The notes under the pieces were generated by a model that was not told where the DNA came from, did not search any database, and saw only the letters and a program-made list of their open reading frames with translations. A DNA stretch of 64,000 bases from Methylobacterium iners. GTDB lineage: Bacteria > Pseudomonadota > Alphaproteobacteria > Rhizobiales > Beijerinckiaceae. The DNA is taken from positions 1 through 64,000 of the forward strand of contig NZ_BPQP01000001.1 in the NCBI RefSeq assembly GCF_022179305.1, given 5' to 3'. Made by a program: the position numbers and the translations under genes. Position 1 is the first letter of the stretch. Every line of letters begins with the position of its first letter. This document shows, piece by piece, positions 33,865 through 43,076 of the stretch.

Positions 33865-34005
33865 ATGACCGAGGCGAAGGGTAAGGGCAGTCCGACCGCC
33901 CAGAAGGCGAACGCCAAGGCCAGCAAGGAGGGCAAGGACAACCCGCGCCAGTCCTCCTCCGCCCAGGCCGAGCTCGGCAAGAAGGGCGGGAAGACCAAGA
34001 AGTAG
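33865..34005 (+). CDS. Small Lys-rich hypothetical protein
   Basis: The 46-residue product is rich in Lys, Ala, Ser and Gly, with 11-12 lysines and no hydrophobic core (ends KKGGKTKK). It is probably disordered, and may bind nucleic acid or be a stress-type peptide. GGGGGCC lies upstream of the ATG. It sits between gapR and the copper ATPase gene. I do not recognise the family; expression is unproven. Confidence 0.5.
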   Translation: MTEAKGKGSPTAQKANAKASKEGKDNPRQSSSAQAELGKKGGKTKK

Positions 34006-34085
34006 CGGGTCGATCGGGCGTTTCGCCTGAACGACCTTCTCTTTCGGGGAGGACGGGGCGCCGGGCGGCACCCATATCAGACGGC

Positions 34086-36566
34086 ATGGACGCCACTGCC
34101 GCCCTCCGCGCCCCTGCCGCACCTTCACCCGTCCGGCTCAGCATACCCGTCGAGGGCATGACCTGCGCCTCCTGCGTCGGCCGGGTCGAGCGGGTGCTGA
34201 GGGCGGTTCCCGGCGCCTCGGAGGTCGCCGTCAACCTCGCGACCGGCCGGGCGAGCCTCGCCCTTGGCGATCCCGGTGCGATCCCCCTCGCGGCCCAAGC
34301 GATCGGGGAGGCGGGCTACACGGTTCCTGAGGCGAATACGACGCTCGCGGTCACGGGCATGACCTGCGCCTCCTGCGTCGGACGCGTGGAGCGCGCGCTT
34401 GCCCGCGTGCCCGGCGTCACCGGCGCCACGGTCAACCTCGCCACAAAGCGGGCCGTCATCCGTCACCCGGAGGGTGTCGTCCCGCCCGACACTCTCGTGG
34501 AAGCCGTGCGCGGGGCCGGCTATGAGGCCGGCGCGGCCGACAACGCGGCGGATACGGAGCGCGACGGGCGCGCCGAGCGGGAGGCCACGGCCCTGCGCGG
34601 GGACGCCGTTCTCTCAGCTGCCCTCGCGGCGCCGATCGTCCTCCTCGACATGGGCGGGCATCTCATCCTCGGCTTCGGCGCGGCGCTTCATCACGCGCTG
34701 GGTCCTGCCGCGAACGTCGCCATTCAGGCGGTGCTGGCGACCCTCGTCCTCGCCTGGCCAGGACGGCGCTTCTTCCGCCAGGGGCTCCCGACCCTGCTCG
34801 GCGGGCACCCGGACATGAACGCCCTCGTCGCGCTCGGCGCCGGCTCCGCCTACCTCTATTCCCTGGTCTCGGCCCTCGCGCCGGGCACGCTGCCGCCGGG
34901 GACGGCCCATCTCTACTTCGAGGCGGCGGTCCTGATCGTCACCCTGATCCTGGTCGGGCGGGCCCTGGAGGCCAGGGCGCGAGGGCGGACGGGTGCGGCC
35001 ATCACCCGGCTCGTCGGCCTCGCGCCGCGCATGGCACGGGTGATCCGCGACGGCCGGGAGGAGGCGGTGGCGCTCGCCGCCCTCCGGGTCGGCGACATCG
35101 TTCGGGTCAGGCCGGGTGAGCGGGTCGCCGCCGACGGCACGGTGGTCGCGGGGTCGAGCTTCGTCGACGAGAGCATGATCACGGGCGAGCCGGTTCCGGT
35201 GCGCAAGGCGCCCGGCGACGCGACGGTCGGCGGTACGCTCAACACCACGGGTGGCTTCGACCTGCGAGTCGGGCAGGTCGGCGCGGGCACGGTGCTCGCG
35301 CAGATCGTGCGCATGGTCCAGGCCGCGCAGGGGGCGAAGCTCCCGATCCAGGCCCTGGTCGACCGCATGACGGAATGGTTCGTGCCCGCGGTCATCGCGG
35401 CGGCCGTCCTGACCTTTCTCGCCTGGCTCGTCCTGGGGCCGAGCCCCGCCCTCGGGCTTGCCCTCGTGAACGCCGTCGCGGTTCTCATCATCGCGTGCCC
35501 CTGCGCAATGGGCCTCGCGACGCCGACCTCGATCATGGTGGGCACGGGCCGCGCCGCGGAGGCGGGCGTCCTGTTCCGCAACGGCACGGCCCTCCAGGCC
35601 CTGCGCGACGTGCGGGTCGTCGCCTTCGACAAGACGGGAACCCTCACCGAAGGCCGACCCTCGCTCACCGACCTCGTCCCCGCGCCGGGGTTCGGGAGCG
35701 ACACCGTGCTCGCCCTGGCGGCATCGGTCGAAGCGCGCTCCGAGCATCCCCTGGCCCTGGCGATCGTCGAGGCCGCCCGCGACCGGGGCCTGCGGGTGGC
35801 CCTGGTCGACGCCTTCGAGGCGACGCCGGGCTACGGTGTCTCCGGCCGGGTCGAGGGCCACGCCGTCGCGATCGGCGCGCGCCGCTACATGGACCGGCTC
35901 GGCATCGCGACCGACGCACTGACGGCGGAGGCCGAACGATTGGAGGGGAAAGGTCGCAATCCTCTCCTCGTCGCCGTCGACGGGCGCTTGGCCGGGCTCA
36001 TCGCCGTCGCCGATCCGGTCAAGGCAGGCGCCGCCGGGGCGGTGGCGGCGCTTCAGGCCCGCGGGCTCATCGTCGCGATGGTGACCGGCGATGGGGTCGC
36101 CGCAGCCAGGGGCGTCGCGCGGGAGCTCGGCATTGCGGAGGTCGCGGCCGAGATGCTGCCCGGCGGCAAGACCGAGGCGATCCGGGCGCTTCGCGGCAAG
36201 TACGGCCCCGTCGCCTTCGTCGGCGACGGCATCAACGACGCCCCGGCCTTGGCCGAGGCCGATGGCGGGATCGCCATTGGAACGGGCACGGATATCGCCG
36301 TCGAGAGCGCCGACGTCGTCCTGATGGGCGGCGCGCTCTCAGGGGTCGTCGCGGCCATCACCCTGTCGCGGGCGGTGATGCGCAACATCGGGCAGAACCT
36401 GTTCTGGGCCTTCGCCTACAACGTCGCGCTGATCCCGGTCGCGGCGGGCCTGCTCTACCCCTTCGGCGGGCCGCTGCTCTCGCCCGTCCTCGCGGCCGGC
36501 GCCATGGCGCTTTCGAGCGTCTTCGTCATCGGCAACGCGCTGCGGCTCAGACGAGCGAAGGTGTGA
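34086..36566 (+). CDS. copA: Cu(+)-translocating P-type ATPase
   Basis: The 826-residue P1B-type ATPase exports Cu(I) from the cytoplasm. Two N-terminal HMA domains (about residues 17-82 and 84-148) each carry GMTCASCVGRVER; their coding sequences are almost identical over about 28 bases. Eight TM helices follow, with C471-P472-C473 in the transport site, TGEP in the actuator domain, the phosphorylated D515 in DKTGTLTEG, SEHPLALAI, and GDGINDAPALAEADGG. All catalytic residues are intact. It is convergent with the L,D-transpeptidase gene. No CueR-type regulator is adjacent. Confidence 0.95.
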   Translation: MDATAALRAPAAPSPVRLSIPVEGMTCASCVGRVERVLRAVPGASEVAVNLATGRASLALGDPGAIPLAAQAIGEAGYTVPEANTTLAVTGMTCASCVGRVERALARVPGVTGATVNLATKRAVIRHPEGVVPPDTLVEAVRGAGYEAGAADNAADTERDGRAEREATALRGDAVLSAALAAPIVLLDMGGHLILGFGAALHHALGPAANVAIQAVLATLVLAWPGRRFFRQGLPTLLGGHPDMNALVALGAGSAYLYSLVSALAPGTLPPGTAHLYFEAAVLIVTLILVGRALEARARGRTGAAITRLVGLAPRMARVIRDGREEAVALAALRVGDIVRVRPGERVAADGTVVAGSSFVDESMITGEPVPVRKAPGDATVGGTLNTTGGFDLRVGQVGAGTVLAQIVRMVQAAQGAKLPIQALVDRMTEWFVPAVIAAAVLTFLAWLVLGPSPALGLALVNAVAVLIIACPCAMGLATPTSIMVGTGRAAEAGVLFRNGTALQALRDVRVVAFDKTGTLTEGRPSLTDLVPAPGFGSDTVLALAASVEARSEHPLALAIVEAARDRGLRVALVDAFEATPGYGVSGRVEGHAVAIGARRYMDRLGIATDALTAEAERLEGKGRNPLLVAVDGRLAGLIAVADPVKAGAAGAVAALQARGLIVAMVTGDGVAAARGVARELGIAEVAAEMLPGGKTEAIRALRGKYGPVAFVGDGINDAPALAEADGGIAIGTGTDIAVESADVVLMGGALSGVVAAITLSRAVMRNIGQNLFWAFAYNVALIPVAAGLLYPFGGPLLSPVLAAGAMALSSVFVIGNALRLRRAKV

Positions 36567-36573
36567 GCGGGAA

Positions 36574-36590
36574 CCCCTCCCGCAGAGGGG
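36574..36590. terminator. Hairpin between convergent copA and L,D-transpeptidase genes
   Basis: CCCCTC and GAGGGG arms flank a CCGCA loop in the 34-base gap between two convergent genes. It may terminate in both directions, though there is no real U-tract. It resembles the other C/G-rich intergenic hairpins in the window. Confidence 0.45.
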
Positions 36591-36600
36591 AGATCGCTTC

Positions 36601-38535
36601 CTACCACCAGCCTCGCGACTGGCGCGTCTCGCGGGGGAACCATGGGTTCGGCTCCGCATAGGCCTCGGCCGGCGCCCGGCTCGCCGTGGCGCGCAGCGGA
36701 TCGAGGGCCGGGCGCGCGATGCGGACGGGCTTGCGCTTGGGCTCGGGCGGCAGCTTGGCGACCGCGGCGGCACCGCCGGGCAGGCCGAGCGCCGCCTTCA
36801 TGCGCGCGTCGTGGCCGTAGAGGTCCGGCAGAGTGCGATAGCCGCCGAACTCGTCGGTCGTGGCCGTGAAATAGGCGAGGTGGACGGGAAGCTTCTCGTT
36901 GAGCCGGATCGTGCGCTCGCCCTTGCCGATCATCTTCTTGAGGCGCTCGCTCGGCCATTCGGCCGGCAGCACGGAATCGGCGAACCGGAAGGGGTCGTCG
37001 ACGCGCACGCAGCCGTGGCTGAGCGCGCGCTGGGAGGCGGAGAACAGCGAGCGGTTCGGCGTGTCGTGCAGGTAGACGGCGTGGTTGTTGGGGAACATGA
37101 ACTTGATGAAGCCGAGCGCGTTGCGCTCGCCGGGCGGCTGGCGCACCGAGATGTTGCCGTTGCGGTAGACGACCTCGTAGCCCCGCCGCGCGGCGTAGCC
37201 GGGGTCGCGGGCCAAGGCGGGCAGGAACTCGTTCTTGAGGATGGAGGGCGGCACGTTCCAGGACGGGTTGACGACGGCGTGGTCCATCAGCCCGGAGAAG
37301 ATCGGCGTCGGGCTCTCGGTCTTGCCCACGATGACGCGGGTCTCGTCCCGCTGGCGGCCGTCGCGCACGACCCGGAGGCGGAACTCGGGGATGTTGACCA
37401 GCACGTAGTCGCGGCCGAGGTCGGCCGGCAACCAGCGCCAGCGCTCCATGTTGACGAGGAGCGTCCCGTCGGATTCCTCGTGGCGGGGCGCCGTCTCGGG
37501 CGCCGCCAGCGCGACGACGGTCGGCGCGGTGAGGTTGCCCGTCGCCGGCAGGCCGCGCCGGCGCTGGAACGCCTTGACCGCCGCGGCCACCTCCGCGTCG
37601 TAGGCGTCCGGCTCGCCGGGCGGCGCGTCGAGGGTGCCCGCCGTGCGGGTCTCCAGGCTGAAATAGTTGCGCAGCAGCGGCACGCGCGGGTCGCGCATCC
37701 CGAGCTTGAGCACCGGCCCGTCCGGAAGCCGCAGCGCTGCCGCCTCGGCGACGGGCGCCTCGTTCCGGTTCAGGCGGGCCTTGAGGGCGAGGTAGCCGGG
37801 CTGGCTCGGATTGTAGCGCTGCAGCAGGTCGCCGGCCCCCGGTCCCGCCGAGGCGATCCGGCCGAGCACCACGTCTGCAGCGGGCAGGTCGAGGGTCGGG
37901 GTGATCAGGCGCGAGAGGTTGGCGAGATTGATGCGCCCGCCGCGGGCGTCGCGGGCATAGAGTGCCACGGCCGCCGAGATCTTGATGTCGGCCGCGGCGA
38001 CGTCGGCCTCGCTCAGCTTGGTCGTGCCGAGAACGGGAACAGGGTAGGCCGAGGGGTCGAGGCCGTCCTCGCCGGCGCGGGCAAGCCGCGCCGCGGCGGC
38101 CTTGGCAGCTGGCGTGAAGGCACCGTCCTGCACCCAGACCGGCTTGAAGGCGCCGAGCGCGTAGAAGGCCTGCATCGCCTCCCGGTCCTTCGTCGTGAGG
38201 CGGGGAAGCAGCGGGGCCGGGTCGGCGAGGCGGGCCGCGACGGCTGCGGCGAGCGGATCGGTCGGCACGGGCGCTGGCGGTGCCGCGACCGTCGTCTCGG
38301 TCGTCGAAGGCGGGGCCTCGGCTTTCGGAGCGCTCGCCTCGGGCGGAGCGGGCGCATCCTGCGGCATCGGTTGGGCGGCGGGCGCGATCGCGTCGGTCTG
38401 CGCGACCGGATCGGGCGCGGAAGGCGCCGTACTCGCCACTTCGGTCGCGACTTGCGCGCGGAGCGGGAGGGCATGGCCCGCCCATCCCGCGAGAAGGGCG
38501 GCGATGGCGACGGAGGCGGAGCGCGAAGCGCCCAT
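36601..38535 (-). CDS. L,D-transpeptidase, YcbB/LdtD-like
   Basis: The 644-residue exported protein has a signal peptide (about residues 1-28) and a Pro/Ala-rich linker. A scaffold region with a peptidoglycan-binding motif follows (AAVKAFQRRRGLPATGNLTA). The YkuD catalytic domain has VYLHDTPNRSLF and then ALSHGCVRVDDP, with nucleophile Cys509. The size and layout are those of the YcbB/LdtD class that makes 3-3 cross-links. The last residues (QSRGWW) are polar/aromatic. The upstream gene on the same strand is an NtrC-type regulator, 103 bases away. Confidence 0.9.
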   Translation of the reverse strand: MGASRSASVAIAALLAGWAGHALPLRAQVATEVASTAPSAPDPVAQTDAIAPAAQPMPQDAPAPPEASAPKAEAPPSTTETTVAAPPAPVPTDPLAAAVAARLADPAPLLPRLTTKDREAMQAFYALGAFKPVWVQDGAFTPAAKAAAARLARAGEDGLDPSAYPVPVLGTTKLSEADVAAADIKISAAVALYARDARGGRINLANLSRLITPTLDLPAADVVLGRIASAGPGAGDLLQRYNPSQPGYLALKARLNRNEAPVAEAAALRLPDGPVLKLGMRDPRVPLLRNYFSLETRTAGTLDAPPGEPDAYDAEVAAAVKAFQRRRGLPATGNLTAPTVVALAAPETAPRHEESDGTLLVNMERWRWLPADLGRDYVLVNIPEFRLRVVRDGRQRDETRVIVGKTESPTPIFSGLMDHAVVNPSWNVPPSILKNEFLPALARDPGYAARRGYEVVYRNGNISVRQPPGERNALGFIKFMFPNNHAVYLHDTPNRSLFSASQRALSHGCVRVDDPFRFADSVLPAEWPSERLKKMIGKGERTIRLNEKLPVHLAYFTATTDEFGGYRTLPDLYGHDARMKAALGLPGGAAAVAKLPPEPKRKPVRIARPALDPLRATASRAPAEAYAEPNPWFPRETRQSRGWW

Positions 38536-38638
38536 GGCGAAACTCCCAGGATCGGCTCGAAGAGCCTGCCCTTGTGACTAAGATCATCGGCTCAAGCGCG
38601 ACCGTGCGCAACAGCACGGCCCCGCCGGTCTCGAATCG

Positions 38639-40132
38639 TCAGGCGGCGGCCTCGTCGGGCTTCTCATCGCCCTCCAGGCCGAGGTCCTTGAGCTTGCGAT
38701 AGAGCGTCGATCGGCCAATTCCGAGGCGGCGCGACACCTCGGACATCCGGCCGCGGTAGAATTGCAGCGCGTAACGGATGATCTCGGCCTCGAGACCCTC
38801 CATCGTCTTCATCTCGCCAGTCTCGTCATTGACGAGCGACATGGCGTGGGGATCGCGCACCTCGACGCGAACGATCTCGCGGACCGGCTCCGGGGCGCCG
38901 GCGGAGACCATCGGCTGACTGGGTGCTGCCGGGATGCGCACGTCGAAGCCCTCGACCTGGGCCGCGATCTGCGGGAACTCGGCCACGGTCAGCTCGTCGC
39001 CATCGGCCAGCACCACCGCCCGGAACAGGGCGTTCTCCAGCTGGCGGACGTTGCCGGGCCAGCCGTAGCGGGTCAGTAGCGCCATCGCCTCCGGCGCGAT
39101 GGCCCGCACCCGCTTGCCTTCCTCGGCCGCGAAGCGCGCGCAGAACGAGCGCACGAGGTCGGGGATGTCCTCGCGGCGCGCCCGCAGTGGGGGCAGGGTC
39201 ATCGGGAAGACGTTGAGGCGGTAGTAGAGGTCCTCGCGGAAGCGGCCCTGTTTCACGAGGTCGAGGAGCGAGCGGTTCGTCGCCGAGATCAGGCGGATGT
39301 CGACGCGCACGCTGCGCTTGGCGCCGACGGGATCGACCTCGCTCTCCTGGAGAGCGCGCAGGAGCTTCACCTGTGCATCGAGGGGCAACTCGCCGATCTC
39401 ATCGAGGAAGAGCGTGCCGCCGGACGCCTCGACGAACTTGCCCATGTGGCGCTCGGTGGCGCCGGTGAAGGCGCCCTTCTCGTGCCCGAACAGGGTCGAC
39501 TCGACGAGGTTGTCGGGGATCGCCCCGCAATTGACGGTGACGAAGGGCTTGCCGCGGCGCTCGCCCGAGCCCTGGATCGCGCGGGCCAGCACCTCTTTGC
39601 CGACGCCGGACTCGCCCTCGATGAGGACGGGGATGTTCGACTTGGCCGAGCGCTCCGCGAGGCGGATCACCCGCTCCATGTCGGGGCTCTTGGAGGTGAG
39701 GTCCTTGAAGGTGAGCGAGCCCGAGGCGCGCCGGCGCATCCGCCGGACCTCCTCCTCGAGCTGATCGACCTTCAGCGCGTTCTTGATCGAGACCTGCAGC
39801 CGCTCGGCGCCGGCGGGCTTCACCACGAAATCCGTGGCGCCGGCGCGCATGGCGGTGACCACCGCGTCGATGGAGCCGTTCGAGGTCTGGACGATGACGG
39901 GCGTGTCGAGGCCGCTCTTGCGCATCTCGGCCATGACGCCGAGGCCGTCGAGGCCGCCCGGCATGACGAGGTCGAGGAGCACCACGTCGATCGCATCGCC
40001 GCCGCGCAGGGCCGCCAGGGCCGACTCGCCGTTCTCAGCGACCCGCGCCTCGAAGCCGAGGCGGCGCACCATCGCTTCCGCGAGGCGGCGCTGCACCGGA
40101 TCGTCGTCGACGATGAGCACGGTTGTCGACAT
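38639..40132 (-). CDS. Sigma-54-dependent response regulator (NtrC family)
   Basis: The 497-residue activator has a receiver domain with the phospho-acceptor D54 in VVLLDLVMPGG, an AAA+ domain and a Fis-type HTH. The AAA+ domain has Walker A GESGVGKE at 173-180, the sigma-54 contact loop GAFTGA at 220-225 and GGTLFLDEIGELP. The HTH at the C terminus is MSEVSRRLGIGRSTLYRKLK. No cognate kinase gene is adjacent; the orphan hybrid kinase at 14508 is not obviously linked. The 40133-40423 gap upstream shows nothing else I recognise. Confidence 0.93.
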   Translation of the reverse strand: MSTTVLIVDDDPVQRRLAEAMVRRLGFEARVAENGESALAALRGGDAIDVVLLDLVMPGGLDGLGVMAEMRKSGLDTPVIVQTSNGSIDAVVTAMRAGATDFVVKPAGAERLQVSIKNALKVDQLEEEVRRMRRRASGSLTFKDLTSKSPDMERVIRLAERSAKSNIPVLIEGESGVGKEVLARAIQGSGERRGKPFVTVNCGAIPDNLVESTLFGHEKGAFTGATERHMGKFVEASGGTLFLDEIGELPLDAQVKLLRALQESEVDPVGAKRSVRVDIRLISATNRSLLDLVKQGRFREDLYYRLNVFPMTLPPLRARREDIPDLVRSFCARFAAEEGKRVRAIAPEAMALLTRYGWPGNVRQLENALFRAVVLADGDELTVAEFPQIAAQVEGFDVRIPAAPSQPMVSAGAPEPVREIVRVEVRDPHAMSLVNDETGEMKTMEGLEAEIIRYALQFYRGRMSEVSRRLGIGRSTLYRKLKDLGLEGDEKPDEAAA

Positions 40133-40423
40133 GCGGTGCGCCTTGGGTTTCGCCGGCCCGATGCCGGGCCGTCTCGACGCGAGATGGCCGTGGTCGGTGA
40201 CTGTTTCGTTTCGAACCGCACGTTGCCGAAAGAGCGTAAAGCTCCGCTTAACGACGATGGGCAGCCCTCGCGTCGTGCTTCACGTTCCTGCGACCCGATG
40301 ATCGGCGCCGGAATGCGTCGCCTCGGTTGATCGCGAGCCCCTTGCGCTCGATATCATGGCCCTCGGCGCCGGCGCGCCGGAACAGGGGCGCGGCGCATCG
40401 ATGCCGCAGAGGATCAGGACACC

Positions 40424-42307
40424 ATGTCGAGCCGAGCCGTCGTTCGCCCTTCGCGCATCGTCCGCGTCGCCGAGGGCAGGAATTCGGAGGTGCCCAGTGC
40501 GGCCCGGGCCGCCGCCCGTGCGGTCGACCTCGGCGCCCTGCCCGAATGGGACCTGAGCGACCTCTACTCCGGGATCGACGCGCCGGATTTCCAGGCCGAC
40601 CTCGCCCGGGCCGTAACCGCCTGCGCGGCCTTCGCCGAGGATTACGCGGGCAAGGTTGCCGAACTCGCGGCTGCGCCCGATGCCTCGGAGCGGCTCGGGG
40701 CGGCGGTCAAGATTTACGAGGGGATCGAGGACCTTCTCGGCCGGCTGATGTCCTTCGCTGGCCTCGTCTATTCGGGCGACACCACGGACGAGGCCCGCGA
40801 GAAGTTCTACGGCGACACGCAGGAGCGCCTGACCACGGCCTCGGGCCACCTCCTGTTCTTCACCCTCGAACTCAACCGCGTCGACGATGCGGTGATGGAT
40901 GCCGCCATGAGCGGGGGACCGCTCGCGCATTACCGCCCCTGGATCAAGGATCTGCGCCGCGAGAAGCCTTTCCAGCTCGATGACCGCACCGAGAAGCTGT
41001 TCCTCGAGAAGTCGGTGACCGGCCGCGCCGCCTGGAACCGCCTGTTCGACGGCACCATCGCGGCCCTGCGCTTCCCGGTCCAGGGCGAGCAGCTGACCCT
41101 GGAGCCGACCCTGAACCGTCTACAGGATTCGGACGGCGCCGTGCGCAAGGAGGCTGCGACCGCGCTGAGCGAGGTGTTTCGCGCGAACTTGCGCACCTTC
41201 ACGCTTATCACCAACACGCTCGCCAAGGACAAGGAGATCTCCGACCGCTGGCGGGGCTTCCAGGACGTCGCCGACGCCCGCCACCTCGCCAACCGGGTCG
41301 AGCCCGAGGTGGTCGCGGCCCTCGTCGAGGCGGTGCAAACCGCCTACCCGCGCCTGTCGCACCGCTATTACCGACTGAAGGCGCGCTGGTTCGGCGTCGA
41401 ATCGCTGCCCTACTGGGACCGCAACGCGCCGCTGCCGCGGGTCGACCAGCGCACGATCCCCTGGACCGAGGCGCGCGACATGGTGCTCGACGCCTACGGC
41501 GCCTTCTCGCCGCGCATGGCCGCGATCGCCCGCGACTTCTTCGACCGGCGCTGGATCGATGCGCCGACCCGCCCGGGCAAGGCGCCCGGCGCCTTCGCGC
41601 ATCCGACGGTGCCGTCCGCGCACCCCTACGTGCTGGTGAACTACCAGGGCAAGCCGCGCGACGTGATGACGCTCGCGCACGAGCTCGGCCACGGCGTCCA
41701 CCAGGTGCTGGCCTCGCCCAATGGCGCCCTGATGGCGCCGACGCCGCTGACGCTCGCCGAGACCGCGAGCGTGTTCGGCGAGATGCTGACCTTCCGCCGC
41801 CTGCTCGCCGCGATCACCGATCCGCAGCAGCGCCGCGCCATGCTCGCGGCCAAGGTCGAGGACATGATCAATACGGTCGTGCGCCAGATCGCCTTCTACA
41901 GCTTCGAGCGGAAGGTCCATCTGGCGCGCGGCGAGGGCGAGCTGACGGCCGACCAGATCAACGCGCTCTGGATGTCGGTACAGGCCGAGAGCTTGGGCCC
42001 GGCGATCGCCCTCGACCCGAGCTACGAGCCGTTCTGGGCCTATATCCCGCACTTCATCCACTCGCCCTTCTACGTCTACGCCTACGCCTTCGGCGATTGC
42101 CTCGTGAACTCGCTCTACGGCGTCTACGCGCAGGCCGAGGACGGCTTCGTCGACCGCTACTTCGCGCTCCTCTCGGCCGGCGGCTCGAAGCCCTACGGCG
42201 AGTTGCTGGCGCCATTCGGTCTGGATGCCCGCGACCCGGCCTTCTGGCAGATCGGGCTCAACATGATCGAGGGGATCATCGTGGAGCTGGAGGCGATGGA
42301 GGGGTGA
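40424..42307 (+). CDS. pepF: M3 family oligoendopeptidase (PepF type)
   Basis: The 627-residue zinc metallopeptidase degrades cytoplasmic oligopeptides. The active site is LAHELGHGVHQV with H419 and H423 as ligands, and TASVFGEM supplies the third ligand Glu near residue 449. It has DLSDLYSGIDAPDF at the N terminus and HFIHSPFYVYAYAFGDCLV near residue 550, both typical of PepF. Length is normal. Confidence 0.93.
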   Translation: MSSRAVVRPSRIVRVAEGRNSEVPSAARAAARAVDLGALPEWDLSDLYSGIDAPDFQADLARAVTACAAFAEDYAGKVAELAAAPDASERLGAAVKIYEGIEDLLGRLMSFAGLVYSGDTTDEAREKFYGDTQERLTTASGHLLFFTLELNRVDDAVMDAAMSGGPLAHYRPWIKDLRREKPFQLDDRTEKLFLEKSVTGRAAWNRLFDGTIAALRFPVQGEQLTLEPTLNRLQDSDGAVRKEAATALSEVFRANLRTFTLITNTLAKDKEISDRWRGFQDVADARHLANRVEPEVVAALVEAVQTAYPRLSHRYYRLKARWFGVESLPYWDRNAPLPRVDQRTIPWTEARDMVLDAYGAFSPRMAAIARDFFDRRWIDAPTRPGKAPGAFAHPTVPSAHPYVLVNYQGKPRDVMTLAHELGHGVHQVLASPNGALMAPTPLTLAETASVFGEMLTFRRLLAAITDPQQRRAMLAAKVEDMINTVVRQIAFYSFERKVHLARGEGELTADQINALWMSVQAESLGPAIALDPSYEPFWAYIPHFIHSPFYVYAYAFGDCLVNSLYGVYAQAEDGFVDRYFALLSAGGSKPYGELLAPFGLDARDPAFWQIGLNMIEGIIVELEAMEG

Positions 42308-42342
42308 TCTTCGCAAGTCACTGCTGACTGACGGCCTACGGG

Positions 42343-42365
42343 ATGTTATACGCGCTGTACAACAT
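42343..42365. promoter_or_regulatory. Inverted-repeat operator upstream of the toxin-antitoxin pair
   Basis: ATGTTATAC and GTACAACAT form a near-perfect inverted repeat (8 of 9 pairs) around a GCGCT spacer, 15 bases before the antitoxin ATG. It overlaps a TTATAC -10-like element. This is the usual layout for autorepression by an AbrB-type antitoxin. Confidence 0.6.
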
Positions 42366-42379
42366 TCTGTGGGGACGTC

Positions 42380-42604
42380 ATGAAGCTTGAAGTGAAGAAG
42401 ATCGGCAACTCCACCGGGCTGATCTTGCCGAAGGAATTCCTTGCCAACCTGAACCTCGCACAGGGCGATTGGCTGTATGTCACGGAGAGCGCCGACGGCT
42501 CGGTGCGCCTCTCGCCCTACGATCCTGCCTTCGAGAAAGGCATGAAGATCGCCGAGAAGGCGATGAAGACCTATCGCAATGCCCTCGCCGAACTCGCGAA
42601 ATGA
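42380..42604 (+). CDS. AbrB/MazE-family antitoxin
   Basis: The 74-residue product begins MKLEVKKIGNSTGLILPKEF, the swapped-hairpin AbrB/MazE DNA-binding fold. LAQGDWLYVTESADGSVRLS follows, and a C-terminal helix (EKGMKIAEKAMKTYRNALAE) probably wraps the toxin. The stop overlaps the toxin start (ATGA). Most Doc toxins pair with Phd; here the partner is AbrB-like, an arrangement also seen in other proteobacteria. Confidence 0.88.
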   Translation: MKLEVKKIGNSTGLILPKEFLANLNLAQGDWLYVTESADGSVRLSPYDPAFEKGMKIAEKAMKTYRNALAELAK

Positions 42605-42987
42605 GCGAAATCGTCTGGCTGACGAGCGATCTGGTCCAGGCCATCCACGCGCATCAACTCAAGCTTTTCGGCGGGCCCGCCGGTCTGCGCGACGCGGGCG
42701 CGCTAGAATCCGCGCTGGGGCGGCCTATGAATCGAGCGGCCTACGGTGAGCCCGATCTCGCGGAACTCGCGGCAGCCTACGCATTCGGGATCGCGAAGAA
42801 CCATCCCTTCGTCGACGGCAACAAGCGTGCGGCGCTGCTGGCACTCGTAACATTCTTGGGCCTCAACGATATCGACTTCCTCGTCGAGGAGGCGGAGGCC
42901 GTCGTGATGATCCGAGGGCTTGCTGCCGGCGAGGTGGACGAATCCGGCCTCACCCGCTGGATTCGCGACAACTGGCCGAAGGCCTGA
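42601..42987 (+). CDS. doc: Doc-family death-on-curing toxin
   Basis: The 128-residue Fic-fold protein has the Doc motif HPFVDGNKRAALL with H68. In phage P1 Doc this motif phosphorylates EF-Tu. WLTSDLVQAIHAHQLKLFGG and GLRDAGALESALGRP at the N terminus are typical of Doc. It is translationally coupled to the antitoxin gene. All active-site residues appear present. Confidence 0.9.
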   Translation: MSEIVWLTSDLVQAIHAHQLKLFGGPAGLRDAGALESALGRPMNRAAYGEPDLAELAAAYAFGIAKNHPFVDGNKRAALLALVTFLGLNDIDFLVEEAEAVVMIRGLAAGEVDESGLTRWIRDNWPKA

Positions 42988-43076
42988 GCCGGGCCGCGAC
43001 CCACGGACCCACGGCCTAGCAAGCGCGCAGCGAAGGCTTATCTCGGGAGCATCCCGACGCGAACCCGTTGAGCCCG

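Noticed and set aside
36811-38577. 588-codon plus-strand frame opposite the L,D-transpeptidase gene
   Set aside because: Low-complexity, Arg/Gly/Val-rich shadow. The opposite strand has a signal peptide and a YkuD active site.
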